This document shows, in pieces, positions 7,428 to 15,103 of a stretch of 16,090 bases of DNA. Position 1 is the stretch's first letter. Each line of letters opens with the position of its first letter. Made by a program: the position numbers and the translations under genes. Location of the stretch: NCBI GenBank assembly GCA_021738105.1, contig JAIPCS010000061.1:1-16090 (forward strand), given 5' to 3'. This DNA comes from Sulfuritalea sp. (GTDB taxonomy: Bacteria > Pseudomonadota > Gammaproteobacteria > Burkholderiales > Rhodocyclaceae). A model generated the notes under the pieces. The model saw nothing but the letters and a program-made list of their open reading frames with translations. It was not told the origin of the DNA and did no database searches.

Positions 7428-8585
7428 ATGTTCACTCCCGTCTATTTCGATCACAACGCCACCACGCCGCTGGATGCTCGCGTGCTGGAGGGTATGCTGC
7501 CGTATCTTGCAACGCAATACGGCAACGCCTCCAGTCGTCACGAGTATGGACGTGCGGCGCGGCGGGCGATCGACGAGGCGAGGCAACGAGTGGCTTGTGC
7601 CATCGGTGCTCATCCGACCGAGGTGGTATTCACCAGTGGCGGTTCAGAGGCGAACAATCTCTTTATCAAGGGCGCGGCGGCCTGTCTGACACCGGGCGTG
7701 GTGGCGATCTCTGCCATTGAGCATCCCTGTGTGCGGGAGCCGGCAAAGCAGTTGGGTCGGGCCGGATGGAAGCTGCGCGAGATCGCCGTCGATGACAATT
7801 GCCGTATTGCCAGCGCCGACTTTTATGATGTTCTCGAGAAAAAGCCGGCTCTGATATCGATCATGCGGGCCAATAACGAAACGGGTGTGGAACTGGATGT
7901 CGCCGGTTTGGCGACGCAAGCGAAGTCATCCCGGGCGTGGTTTCATACCGATGCGGTACAGGCGTTCGGCAAGTGTCCTCTGGATTTCCGGGAACTCAAC
8001 GCGGCGGGTGTGCATGCCATGACGGTTTCGGCGCACAAGCTGGGTGGTCCCAAAGGTGCAGGGGCACTGGTGGTCGACAAACGCGTCGAACTGCAACCCC
8101 TGATCGCTGGCGGTGGTCACGAGCGAGGTTTGCGGTCCGGCACCGAAAACGTGGCCGCAATTGTTGGTTTCGGGCTGGCTGCCGAACTGGCTGTCGCCCG
8201 TCTTGAAGTGCGCCAGATTCATCTCACGAGTTTGCGTGATGATCTTGAAGCGGGGTTGCAGGCGCAGGGCGCGCGAATTTTTGCCGGGGCCGCCGAGCGT
8301 TTGTCCAATACCAGCTATTTCGCGTTTCCTGGAATTGATGGCGAAACCCTGGTCGGCAAGCTTGACCGTGCCGGTTTTGCCGTAGCGGCCGGGGCGGCGT
8401 GTTCCAGCGCCAATCCGGAACCGTCGCATGTGCTTATGGCGATGGGAATTGACCCTTCGCTCGCTCGCGGTGCTGTGCGGGTGAGCTTTGGCACGGAAAA
8501 TACCGCGTCGCAGGTGAGTGATTTTCTCGGCGCTTTGAATCACACAATCGTACAACTAAAAGGGCTGACTGCCCTGGCAAGCTGA
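7428..8585 (+). CDS. Second cysteine desulfurase, NifS/IscS-like paralogue
   Basis: A 385-residue class V, PLP-dependent enzyme. It begins with the desulfurase N-terminus [12 protein letters not shown]. Catalytic features are present: H99 (IEHP) stacking on PLP, D and Q in [10 protein letters not shown], the PLP lysine K204 in [24 protein letters not shown], and the sulfur-accepting C325 in [15 protein letters not shown]. It differs clearly from the IscS encoded next, so it is an old paralogue rather than a recent duplication. It lacks the IscS C-terminal segment (LSPLWEMYK and following) that contacts IscU, ending shortly after the last helix. It lies 13 nt after iscR with no clear Shine-Dalgarno. 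Its sulfur acceptor is unknown; a dedicated partner or a role in thio-modification is possible (inference). Confidence 0.93.
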   Translation: MFTPVYFDHNATTPLDARVLEGMLPYLATQYGNASSRHEYGRAARRAIDEARQRVACAIGAHPTEVVFTSGGSEANNLFIKGAAACLTPGVVAISAIEHPCVREPAKQLGRAGWKLREIAVDDNCRIASADFYDVLEKKPALISIMRANNETGVELDVAGLATQAKSSRAWFHTDAVQAFGKCPLDFRELNAAGVHAMTVSAHKLGGPKGAGALVVDKRVELQPLIAGGGHERGLRSGTENVAAIVGFGLAAELAVARLEVRQIHLTSLRDDLEAGLQAQGARIFAGAAERLSNTSYFAFPGIDGETLVGKLDRAGFAVAAGAACSSANPEPSHVLMAMGIDPSLARGAVRVSFGTENTASQVSDFLGALNHTIVQLKGLTALAS

Positions 8586-8601
8586 ACTGGAGAAATTCGC
8601 A

Positions 8602-9825
8602 ATGCAAGCAGATTTGAAACTGCCGGTGTATCTCGACTATTCCGCGACCACACCGGTCGATCCTCGCGTAGCAGCGAAAATGATTCCCTGGTTGACGGAA
8701 CATTTCGGCAATCCGGCATCGCGTTCCCACACCTACGGCTGGGAAGCGGAAAAGGCCGTTGAGGAAGCGCGCGAAGAAGTGGCGGAGCTGGTGGGCGCCG
8801 ATGCCAAGGAAATCATCTGGACCTCAGGTGCTACCGAATCCAACAACCTGGCCATCAAGGGCGCGGCGCATTTCTATGCCGGGACCAAGGGTAAGCACAT
8901 CGTTACCGTGAGCACCGAACACAAGGCGGTGTTGGATACGGTCAAGGAACTCGAACGTCAGGGCTTCGAAGCCACTTACATCGTGCCTCAGGAAAACGGT
9001 TTGATCACTGTCGAACAGTTCAAAGCAGCCTTGCGGCCGGACACCGTGGTGGCGTCGGTAATGGCGGTAAATAACGAGATCGGAGTGATTCAGCCGATTG
9101 CCGAGATTGGAGAAATCTGCCGTGAGAAGGGCATAATTTTCCATGTCGACGCGGCGCAGGCCACCGGCAAGATGCCCATTGATTTAAGCAAGTTGAAAAT
9201 CGATCTGATGTCCTTCTGCGCGCACAAGACATACGGTCCCAAAGGTATCGGTGCACTTTACGTGAGGCGCAAGCCGCGCGTCCGGCTTGAGGCGCAGATG
9301 CATGGCGGCGGACATGAGCGCGGTATGCGCTCGGGCACTTTGGCAACCCACCAGATCATCGGCATGGGTGAAAGTTTCCGTCTGGCACGCGAGGAAATGG
9401 CGATCGAGAACGAGCGTATCCGTATGTTGCGCGACCGTCTGCTCAAGGGTTTGATGGATATCGAAGAGACGTACATCAACGGCGACATTGAGCAGCGGGT
9501 GCCGCATAACCTCAACGTCAGCTTCAACTTTGTCGAGGGCGAGTCGCTGATCATGGCGATCAAGGACATCGCGGTGTCCAGCGGGTCCGCATGCACCTCG
9601 GCCAGTCTGGAACCTTCCTATGTTTTGCGTTCTCTAGGTCGCTCGGATGAGCTGGCACACAGTTCGATTCGCTTCACCCTCGGTCGCTTTACGACGGAAG
9701 AGGAAATCGACTTCACCATCAAGTTGCTGCACGACAAGCTGGGCAAGCTGCGCGAGCTTTCCCCGTTGTGGGAGATGTACAAAGAGGGCGTTGATCTCAG
9801 CACCGTACAGTGGGCAGCGCATTGA
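8602..9825 (+). CDS. iscS: Cysteine desulfurase IscS
   Basis: A 407-residue PLP enzyme (E. coli 404) that converts cysteine to alanine and passes the sulfur as persulfide to IscU and other acceptors. It contains ATTPVDPRV near the N-terminus, H107 in [11 protein letters not shown]209 in [10 protein letters not shown] (the PLP Schiff base), [12 protein letters not shown], and the mobile loop [17 protein letters not shown] with catalytic C331. The C-terminus [14 protein letters not shown] followed by WAAH is the typical IscU-contacting end. All three catalytic residues are offset by 3 from E. coli. GGAGA at 8589-8593 precedes the ATG. It is 16 nt after the paralogue, so the two are co-transcribed. 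Confidence 0.98.
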   Translation: MQADLKLPVYLDYSATTPVDPRVAAKMIPWLTEHFGNPASRSHTYGWEAEKAVEEAREEVAELVGADAKEIIWTSGATESNNLAIKGAAHFYAGTKGKHIVTVSTEHKAVLDTVKELERQGFEATYIVPQENGLITVEQFKAALRPDTVVASVMAVNNEIGVIQPIAEIGEICREKGIIFHVDAAQATGKMPIDLSKLKIDLMSFCAHKTYGPKGIGALYVRRKPRVRLEAQMHGGGHERGMRSGTLATHQIIGMGESFRLAREEMAIENERIRMLRDRLLKGLMDIEETYINGDIEQRVPHNLNVSFNFVEGESLIMAIKDIAVSSGSACTSASLEPSYVLRSLGRSDELAHSSIRFTLGRFTTEEEIDFTIKLLHDKLGKLRELSPLWEMYKEGVDLSTVQWAAH

Positions 9826-9884
9826 TTCAGCTCGCTGCATCAAAGCACTACCCTGCGGGGAAAGCGATGTGCTCATCCCCCAAA

Positions 9885-9903
9885 CTCCGCCCCGAGGGCG
9901 GGG
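9885..9903 (+). promoter_or_regulatory. GC-rich hairpin in the iscS-iscU gap
   Basis: The gap 9826-9936 (111 nt) is the longest inside the isc operon. Bases 9885-9892 (CTCCGCCC) pair with 9896-9903 (GGGCGGGG), including one T-G wobble, around a CGA loop. No T-run follows, so it is not a normal terminator. A weaker 6-bp stem pairs GCAGCG (9814-9819) with CGCTGC (9833-9838) across the iscS stop. These structures could protect, process or attenuate the mRNA so that iscS and iscU are expressed at different levels (inference), or the GC hairpin may be a dispersed repeat. Confidence 0.5.
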
Positions 9904-9936
9904 GCGATTAGTCAGAAATACTTAAGGAGTTGCGCC

Positions 9937-10320
9937 ATGGCATACAGCGAAAAAGTACTGGATCACTACGAAAACCCTCGCAACGTGGGTTCCTTTGGCA
10001 AGGACGATGAAGGCATCGCCACCGGAATGGTCGGTGCGCCGGCTTGCGGCGACGTCATGAAACTGCAGATCAAGGTTGGCAAGGATGGCGTCATCGAAGA
10101 TGCGAAGTTCAAGACCTATGGCTGCGGTTCGGCGATTGCTTCGTCGTCGTTGGTAACCGAGTGGGTCAAGGGCAAGACACTGGATCAGGCGCTGGACATC
10201 AAGAACACCCAGATTGCCGAAGAACTGGCTTTGCCTCCGGTGAAAATTCACTGTTCCATACTTGCCGAGGATGCGATCAAGGCCGCAGTCGCTGACTACA
10301 AAAAGAAACAGGGAGTCTGA
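9937..10320 (+). CDS. iscU: Fe-S cluster assembly scaffold IscU
   Basis: A 127-residue scaffold (E. coli 128) on which [2Fe-2S] and [4Fe-4S] clusters are built from IscS sulfur. Ligands C37, D39, C63, H105 and C106 are all present, and LPPVK at 99-103 is the motif bound by HscA. The ATG at 9937 has a strong Shine-Dalgarno, AAGGAG at 9924-9929, the best in the operon, which fits a scaffold needed in large amounts. It follows iscS after a 111-nt structured gap and precedes iscA by 2 nt. Confidence 0.98.
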   Translation: MAYSEKVLDHYENPRNVGSFGKDDEGIATGMVGAPACGDVMKLQIKVGKDGVIEDAKFKTYGCGSAIASSSLVTEWVKGKTLDQALDIKNTQIAEELALPPVKIHCSILAEDAIKAAVADYKKKQGV

Positions 10321-10322
10321 TC

Positions 10323-10646
10323 ATGCCGGTAACACTTTCCGAACCCGCCGCCAAACACGTAGCCAACTTCATTGCCAAACGTGGCAAGGGGGTGGGTATT
10401 CGCCTTGGAGTCAAGACGTCAGGTTGTTCCGGCATGGCGTACAAGCTCGAGTTTGCCGATGCGCAGCAGCCCGAAGATCTGATTTTCGAAAGCCATGGCG
10501 TCAAGGTATTGGTCGACCCAAAAAGTCTTCCCTATCTTGACGGCACTGAGCTTGATTACACACGGGAAGGACTGAACGAGGGCTTCAAATTCAACAATCC
10601 GAATGTCAAGGATGCATGCGGATGTGGTGAGTCGTTCAATACCTGA
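10323..10646 (+). CDS. iscA: A-type Fe-S carrier IscA
   Basis: A 107-residue HesB/IscA-family protein, the same length as E. coli IscA. The three conserved cysteines C35 (SGCSG), C99 and C101 (CGCGESF) are in place and bind iron or an Fe-S cluster for delivery to apoproteins. [18 protein letters not shown] is the usual segment before the CxC. The ATG is 2 nt after the iscU stop, so translation is probably coupled. Confidence 0.97.
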   Translation: MPVTLSEPAAKHVANFIAKRGKGVGIRLGVKTSGCSGMAYKLEFADAQQPEDLIFESHGVKVLVDPKSLPYLDGTELDYTREGLNEGFKFNNPNVKDACGCGESFNT

Positions 10647-10653
10647 GCGTCAG

Positions 10654-11196
10654 ATGACATCGTTTGAGCTGGATTTTTCAGTCGACTATTTCACGCTGTT
10701 CGGTTTGCCGCGGGCGCAGAGTCTGGATATCGAACACCTGTCCAACAGTTATCGGTCGATTCAGGCTCAGGTGCATCCGGACAAACACGCCCACGCTTCT
10801 GCGGCAGATAGACGATTGGCAATGCAGTGGGCAACTCGAGTCAACGAGGCATTCCAGACCCTCAAATCACCCGGCAAGCGCGCGAGATACTTGTTGCAGC
10901 TGTTGGGCCATGACCCGCAGGTAGAGAACAATACGGCGATGCCTGCGGAGTTCCTGATGAGTCAGATGGATTTGCGCGAACAGGTGATTGAAGCGCGTGC
11001 CGCTGCTGATGAAGATGCACTTGATGCGGTGCGCTCGCAATTGTTGTCCCTGATTAAACAGGAGTATGAACGCCTGGCAAAATTGATAGACGTTGCCGGG
11101 GATTATGCAGCCGCAGCCGACTTGGCTCGGCAGCTGATGTTTCAGGAAAAACTGCTTAACGAAATTGATGACGCGCTCGAAGCCGTCACTGCTTAA
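10654..11196 (+). CDS. hscB: J-domain co-chaperone HscB
   Basis: A 180-residue protein (E. coli 171) that binds IscU and stimulates the ATPase of HscA. The N-terminal J domain includes DYFTLFGLP at 11-19 and HPD at 41-43. A C-terminal three-helix bundle (about 90-175) holds the acidic and hydrophobic residues that contact IscU. The ATG at 10654 gives the family start (MTSFELDFSVDYFTLF). An ATG at 10603 in the same frame would overlap the end of iscA and add 17 unrelated residues. The gap to iscA is 7 nt, with only a weak Shine-Dalgarno. Confidence 0.95.
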   Translation: MTSFELDFSVDYFTLFGLPRAQSLDIEHLSNSYRSIQAQVHPDKHAHASAADRRLAMQWATRVNEAFQTLKSPGKRARYLLQLLGHDPQVENNTAMPAEFLMSQMDLREQVIEARAAADEDALDAVRSQLLSLIKQEYERLAKLIDVAGDYAAAADLARQLMFQEKLLNEIDDALEAVTA

Positions 11197-11208
11197 AAAA
11201 GACAACTT

Positions 11209-13077
11209 ATGGCACTTCTTCAAATTGCGGAACCGGGAGAGTCCGCAGCACCACACGAACATCGCCTTGCAGTCGGTATCGACCTTGGCACGACCAACTC
11301 GCTGGTGGCTACTGTCAGGAGCGGGATGAGTGTGGTACTCAACGATGCACGCGGACGGCCTTTGCTGCCCTCGGTGGTTGGCTATGCTGCCGACGGGAGC
11401 GTGGACGTCGGCTACAGCGCCGAAGCCAGGCAATCTATCGACCCCAAGAACACCATTGTGTCCGTCAAACGCTTCATGGGTCGGGGGCGGCGCGATATTG
11501 CCCATATCGAATCCCTGCCATACGACTTTGTCGATGCGGACGGTATGGTCAGGCTCAAGACTGTTGCCGGCATCAAGAGCCCGGTTGAGATTTCCGCAGA
11601 AATTCTGAAGACCATACGTAACCGGGCAGAAGCCTCACTGGGCGGCGAATTGACTGGCGCAGTAATCACCGTGCCCGCCTATTTCGATGATTCCCAGCGT
11701 CAGGCGACCAAGGATGCGGCGCGGCTGGCAGGTTTGAATGTCCTGCGACTGCTGAACGAGCCGACAGCAGCTGCAATTGCCTATGGTCTGGACAATTCAA
11801 GCGAAGGCATCTACGCCGTGTTTGACCTCGGTGGTGGAACCTTCGATATTTCAATTCTGCGCTTGTCCAAGGGGGTCTTCGAGGTCATGGCTACCGGCGG
11901 CGATTCGGCGCTGGGCGGTGACGATTTTGATCACCGTATTTTCTGCTGGATCATCGAGCAGGCGAAGCTGGCGCCGCTCTCCTTGCGCGATGCGCGGCTG
12001 CTGCAAACGCGTGCTCGCGAGGCGAAGGAACAACTCTCGCAACACGGCGAAGTGCCCATCACGGTCAAGCTTGGCAGCGGTGAGTACGTTGATCTGGTTC
12101 TGACCACAGAAATATTCACCGAAATTACCCGGACTCTGGTGCAAAAGACCCTGGCGCCGTCCAAAAAAGCTTTGCGTGATGCCGGCCTTTCCGCTGCCGA
12201 CGTGCGGGGGGTAGTGATGGTGGGAGGTTCTACCCGCATGCCGCAGATTCAGCATGCCGTGGCTGAACTGTTCAAACAGGAACCGCTCAACAATCTCGAT
12301 CCGGAAAAGGTTGTGGCGCTGGGTGCGGCCATACAGGCCAATCTGCTGGCCGGCAATCGCGCGCCGGGAGACGACTGGCTGCTATTAGATGTAATTCCTC
12401 TGTCGCTCGGCCTGGAAACCATGGGTGGCCTGGTTGAAAAAGTGGTCCCGCGCAACTCCACAATACCGATCGCGCGTGCACAGGAGTTCACGACGTTCAA
12501 GGATGGCCAGACAGCGATGGTGATTCATGTTGTTCAGGGTGAGCGCGATCTGGTTGCCGATTGCCGAAGTCTGGCGCGTTTTGAATTGCACGGTATTCCG
12601 CCCATGGTGGCAGGAGCGGCACGTATTCGTGTCACCTTTCAGGTGGATGCAGATGGCCTGCTATCCGTTACGGCACGTGAGCAGATTTCGGGTCACGAGG
12701 CTCGAATAGAAGTCAAACCGTCTTACGGATTAAGTGACGATGAGATCGCCGGCATGCTCAAAGACAGCTTCAGCCATGCAGGTGATGATTCATTCAATCG
12801 GGCTCTGCGAGAAGCGCAAGTCGAAGCACAGCGATTGATCGAGGCTACGGTATCGGCGCTGCAGGTTGATGCCGAGTTGTTATCAACGACGGAACGTACC
12901 CACATAGACGACGCGATTGCAAAACTGCAGGCAGTGACGCAGGGTGAAGATCGACGGGCAGTAGATGAAGCAATGCAAAAATTGAGTGCTGCGACCAACG
13001 AGTTTGCTGCACGACGAATGAACCAGAGCGTAAAACGCGCGCTCGCCGGACGGAAGGTTGATCAGCTCTCTCTATGA
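11209..13077 (+). CDS. hscA: Hsp70-type chaperone HscA
   Basis: A 622-residue Hsp70 specialised for Fe-S transfer (E. coli 616). It binds the LPPVK motif of IscU and, with HscB and ATP, promotes release of the cluster to targets. The nucleotide-binding domain shows GIDLGTTNS at 23-31, FDLGGGTFD at 205-213 and [10 protein letters not shown] at 336-345. The peptide-binding domain follows from about 390, with a helical lid at the C-terminus that is shorter than in DnaK, as expected for HscA. It starts 12 nt after hscB. Its TGA overlaps the ATG of fdx (ATGA), indicating translational coupling. Confidence 0.97.
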   Translation: MALLQIAEPGESAAPHEHRLAVGIDLGTTNSLVATVRSGMSVVLNDARGRPLLPSVVGYAADGSVDVGYSAEARQSIDPKNTIVSVKRFMGRGRRDIAHIESLPYDFVDADGMVRLKTVAGIKSPVEISAEILKTIRNRAEASLGGELTGAVITVPAYFDDSQRQATKDAARLAGLNVLRLLNEPTAAAIAYGLDNSSEGIYAVFDLGGGTFDISILRLSKGVFEVMATGGDSALGGDDFDHRIFCWIIEQAKLAPLSLRDARLLQTRAREAKEQLSQHGEVPITVKLGSGEYVDLVLTTEIFTEITRTLVQKTLAPSKKALRDAGLSAADVRGVVMVGGSTRMPQIQHAVAELFKQEPLNNLDPEKVVALGAAIQANLLAGNRAPGDDWLLLDVIPLSLGLETMGGLVEKVVPRNSTIPIARAQEFTTFKDGQTAMVIHVVQGERDLVADCRSLARFELHGIPPMVAGAARIRVTFQVDADGLLSVTAREQISGHEARIEVKPSYGLSDDEIAGMLKDSFSHAGDDSFNRALREAQVEAQRLIEATVSALQVDAELLSTTERTHIDDAIAKLQAVTQGEDRRAVDEAMQKLSAATNEFAARRMNQSVKRALAGRKVDQLSL

Positions 13078-13421
13078 CGCAAATTATCGTTTTACCCCAT
13101 GTTGAGTTGTGTCCCGATGGGGCTGTCATCGATGCGGCACCCGGCACGTCGGTGTGCGATGCCCTGCTCGGCAGCGATATTGACATCGAGCACGCATGCG
13201 AGAAATCATGCGCGTGCACAACCTGTCACGTGGTCGTGCGTGAAGGTTTCGATTCGCTCCAGGCGGCCGAAGAGATTGAAGAGGACTTGCTCGATAAAGC
13301 CTGGGGCCTTGAACCGAACTCGCGTCTTTCGTGCCAGGCGCTGGTAGGTCAGGTGCCACTGGTGATCGAGATACCTAAATACACCATCAACATGGTCAAG
13401 GAAGGGCACTCCCAGAAATGA
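13074..13421 (+). CDS. fdx: [2Fe-2S] ferredoxin of the ISC system
   Basis: A 115-residue adrenodoxin-type ferredoxin (E. coli 111) that gives electrons for cluster assembly on IscU. Cluster ligands C42, C48, C51 and C87 match the E. coli positions, and the extra conserved C46 is also present ([11 protein letters not shown]). The acidic stretch around 66-74 (EEIEEDLLD) is the usual partner-docking face. It overlaps hscA by 4 nt at its start and iscX by 4 nt at its end (ATGA at both ends). Confidence 0.97.
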   Translation: MTQIIVLPHVELCPDGAVIDAAPGTSVCDALLGSDIDIEHACEKSCACTTCHVVVREGFDSLQAAEEIEEDLLDKAWGLEPNSRLSCQALVGQVPLVIEIPKYTINMVKEGHSQK

Positions 13422-13612
13422 AATGGACAGATAGTCTCGATATCGCCATAGAACTCGCCGAGGCTCATCCGGAGGTTGATCCAAGCAAAATCAATTTTGT
13501 TGATTTGATGCGCTGGGTCATGGAACTGCCGGGTTTCGAGGAAGACCAGAGCCACTGCGGAGAAAAGAAGCTGGAAGCAATACAGCTGGCCTGGATCGAC
13601 GAGCACGAGTAG
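13418..13612 (+). CDS. iscX: IscX, Fe-S assembly iron-binding protein
   Basis: A 64-residue acidic protein (E. coli IscX 66) that binds iron and IscS and adjusts the rate of cluster assembly. The family pattern is clear: [22 protein letters not shown], then LMRWVMELPGFE and the acidic C-terminus AWIDEHE. The ATG overlaps the fdx stop (ATGA). It is the last gene of the isc set, but tatD begins only 6 nt on, so transcription may continue. Confidence 0.96.
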   Translation: MKWTDSLDIAIELAEAHPEVDPSKINFVDLMRWVMELPGFEEDQSHCGEKKLEAIQLAWIDEHE

Positions 13613-13618
13613 TCTTGA

Positions 13619-14419
13619 ATGTTGGTAGATACTCACTGCCATCTTGATGCTGCGGAATTCGACGCTGATCGGGCGGATGTTGCCGATACCGCGATACTGG
13701 CAGGCGTGGGTGTGATCGTGGTACCGGCAGTCGAACGTGCCAACTTCGGCGCCGTTGCGTCGATCTGCCGCGATTTCTCAGTGTGCCGGGCGGCCTATGG
13801 CATTCACCCGATGTATGTTGCACAGGCCAGGGACGCTGATCTCGACGCTCTGAAAGAGACGATTCAGCGCGAGCATCCGCTGGCGGTGGGCGAAATTGGA
13901 CTTGATCATTTTGTCGAACCTCGCGATGAAGCCCGGCAGGAGTTCTATTTCAGTATTCAGTTGAAGATGGCCCGTGAGGCGAATTTACCGGTACTGCTGC
14001 ATTGCCGTCGTGCCATCGACCAGGTGCTCAAGCAACTGCGAAAACATTCGGTGAGCGGCGGGATCGCACATGCATTCAACGGCAGTCGCCAGCAGGCGGA
14101 CGAATTTATCAGGTTGGGGTTCAAGCTTGGTTTTGGCGGCGCCATGACCTTTACGCGCGCCAATCGAATTCGTGAACTTGCCGCAACGCTGCCGCTTGAT
14201 GCTATCGTGCTCGAAACAGACGCACCCGATATTCCGCCCGAGTGGATCAGCGTCAAGAGCGGAGCGGATAGCAAAGTCGGCGCTCGCAATACGCCGGACC
14301 AACTGCCGCGCATCGCGCAGATACTTGCCGAGTTGCGTGGTATTGCAGTAGAAGAGATTGCCGAAGCCACTACGGCCAATGCATTCTTGGCACTTCCCGG
14401 GCTTGCCCGAATTCACTGA
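13619..14419 (+). CDS. TatD-family metal-dependent hydrolase (YjjV-like)
   Basis: A 266-residue TIM-barrel hydrolase. Metal ligands of the TatD family are all visible: H6 and H8 (DTHCHLD), E92 (AVGEIGLD), H128 (LPVLLHCRR), H151 (GGIAHAFNG) and D201 (VLETDAPD). GEIGLDHF and FGGAMTFTRANRIRELA resemble E. coli YjjV more than TatD itself. Characterised members are Mg2+-dependent 3'-5' nucleases or D-aminoacyl-tRNA/DNA-related hydrolases, so the precise substrate is uncertain. The ATG lies 6 nt after the iscX stop, with no clear Shine-Dalgarno. The gene is probably read from the isc transcript; a functional tie to Fe-S assembly is not shown. Confidence 0.92.
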   Translation: MLVDTHCHLDAAEFDADRADVADTAILAGVGVIVVPAVERANFGAVASICRDFSVCRAAYGIHPMYVAQARDADLDALKETIQREHPLAVGEIGLDHFVEPRDEARQEFYFSIQLKMAREANLPVLLHCRRAIDQVLKQLRKHSVSGGIAHAFNGSRQQADEFIRLGFKLGFGGAMTFTRANRIRELAATLPLDAIVLETDAPDIPPEWISVKSGADSKVGARNTPDQLPRIAQILAELRGIAVEEIAEATTANAFLALPGLARIH

Positions 14420-14422
14420 CGC

Positions 14423-14451
14423 CGGTCGGAAAACAGTAGCAACCCCGACTG
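14423..14451 (+). other. Short hairpin after tatD
   Basis: CGGTCGG at 14423-14429 pairs with CCGACTG at 14445-14451 (7 bp with one G-T wobble, 15-nt loop), just after the tatD stop. No T-run follows, so complete termination is unlikely. It could separate tatD from tpx expression or be chance. The rest of the 75-nt gap to tpx has no promoter that I can support. Confidence 0.3.
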
Positions 14452-14484
14452 TCGAAGGACTTTCCCCCAACGAAACATTTATTT

Positions 14485-14488
14485 GGAG
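14485..14488 (+). promoter_or_regulatory. Ribosome binding site deciding the tpx start
   Basis: GGAG lies 6 nt before the ATG at 14495. The in-frame TTG at 14483 overlaps this site, so it cannot be the start and the protein begins MSTTVTQRG. Confidence 0.8.
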
Positions 14489-14494
14489 CCAGTC

Positions 14495-14998
14495 ATGAGT
14501 ACAACCGTAACACAGCGCGGCAATCCCGTTCGAGTCGATGGCGACCTTCCTGTCACCGGTGCACAAGCTCCGGACTTCAAACTGACCAGCGCCACCCTGG
14601 CGGACGTTTCATTAAAGGATTTTGCCGGCAAGCGCAAGGTAATGAATATCTACCCGAGCATTGACACGCCGACTTGCGCGACATCGACCCGCAAGTTCAA
14701 CGAAGCTGCCGGAAGCATGACGAATACCGTCGTGCTCTGCGTTTCCGCTGATCTTCCCTTTGCCGCCAAGCGCTTCTGCGAACTGGAAGGCCTTAAAAAC
14801 GTCGGTCATTTATCCACCTTCCGTCACCCGGAGTTTCTCAAGTCATGGGGTGTAGCTCTTGCCGAAGGGCCTTTGGAGGGTTTGACGGCCCGCGCCGTGG
14901 TCGTGCTGGACGAGAACGACAAGGTGATCCACAGCGAAATGGTTCCGGAAATCGGCCAGGAGCCCAACTACGAGGCGGCGTTGAAGTCTCTGGGCTAA
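14495..14998 (+). CDS. tpx: Thiol peroxidase Tpx
   Basis: A 167-residue atypical 2-Cys peroxiredoxin (E. coli 168) that reduces hydrogen peroxide and alkyl peroxides with electrons from thioredoxin, probably in the periplasm-facing or cytosolic pool as in other proteobacteria. The peroxidatic C61 is in the active-site motif [14 protein letters not shown], and the resolving C95 (RFCELEG) has the spacing of E. coli Tpx. The N-terminus [20 protein letters not shown] is typical. The start is fixed by GGAG at 14485-14488. It lies 75 nt after tatD and ends before a structured region and a strong terminator. Confidence 0.97.
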   Translation: MSTTVTQRGNPVRVDGDLPVTGAQAPDFKLTSATLADVSLKDFAGKRKVMNIYPSIDTPTCATSTRKFNEAAGSMTNTVVLCVSADLPFAAKRFCELEGLKNVGHLSTFRHPEFLKSWGVALAEGPLEGLTARAVVVLDENDKVIHSEMVPEIGQEPNYEAALKSLG

Positions 14999-15015
14999 GG
15001 AAATAGACGCGCCGT

Positions 15016-15044
15016 TACCTGCCCGCGAAGCGGAATCCCAGGTA
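15016..15044 (+). other. Nested hairpin in the tpx 3' region
   Basis: TACCTG (15016-15021) pairs with CAGGTA (15039-15044). Inside it CCGC (15023-15026) pairs with GCGG (15030-15033) around a GAA loop. It lies between the tpx stop and the terminator and has no T-run of its own. It may stabilise the mRNA 3' end or be a dispersed repeat. Confidence 0.4.
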
Positions 15045-15073
15045 CGCAGAGCGCGCCAGCGCCGAGTTTTTTG

Positions 15074-15103
15074 TAAAAACGGGAGCCTTGGCTCCCATTT
15101 TTA
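15074..15103. terminator. Bidirectional intrinsic terminator between tpx and typA
   Basis: GGGAGC (15081-15086) pairs with GCTCCC (15091-15096) around CTTG. A run AAAAA (15075-15079) lies before it and TTTTT (15098-15102) after, so the whole element is palindromic apart from one C/A mismatch. It ends rightward transcripts from tpx and, on the other strand, leftward transcripts of typA, whose stop codon begins at the next base. Confidence 0.93.

Noticed and set aside
7926..8555. 209-codon open frame on the - strand opposite the second desulfurase
   Set aside because: It mirrors the catalytic region of a clear desulfurase gene and has no recognisable domain or start signal.
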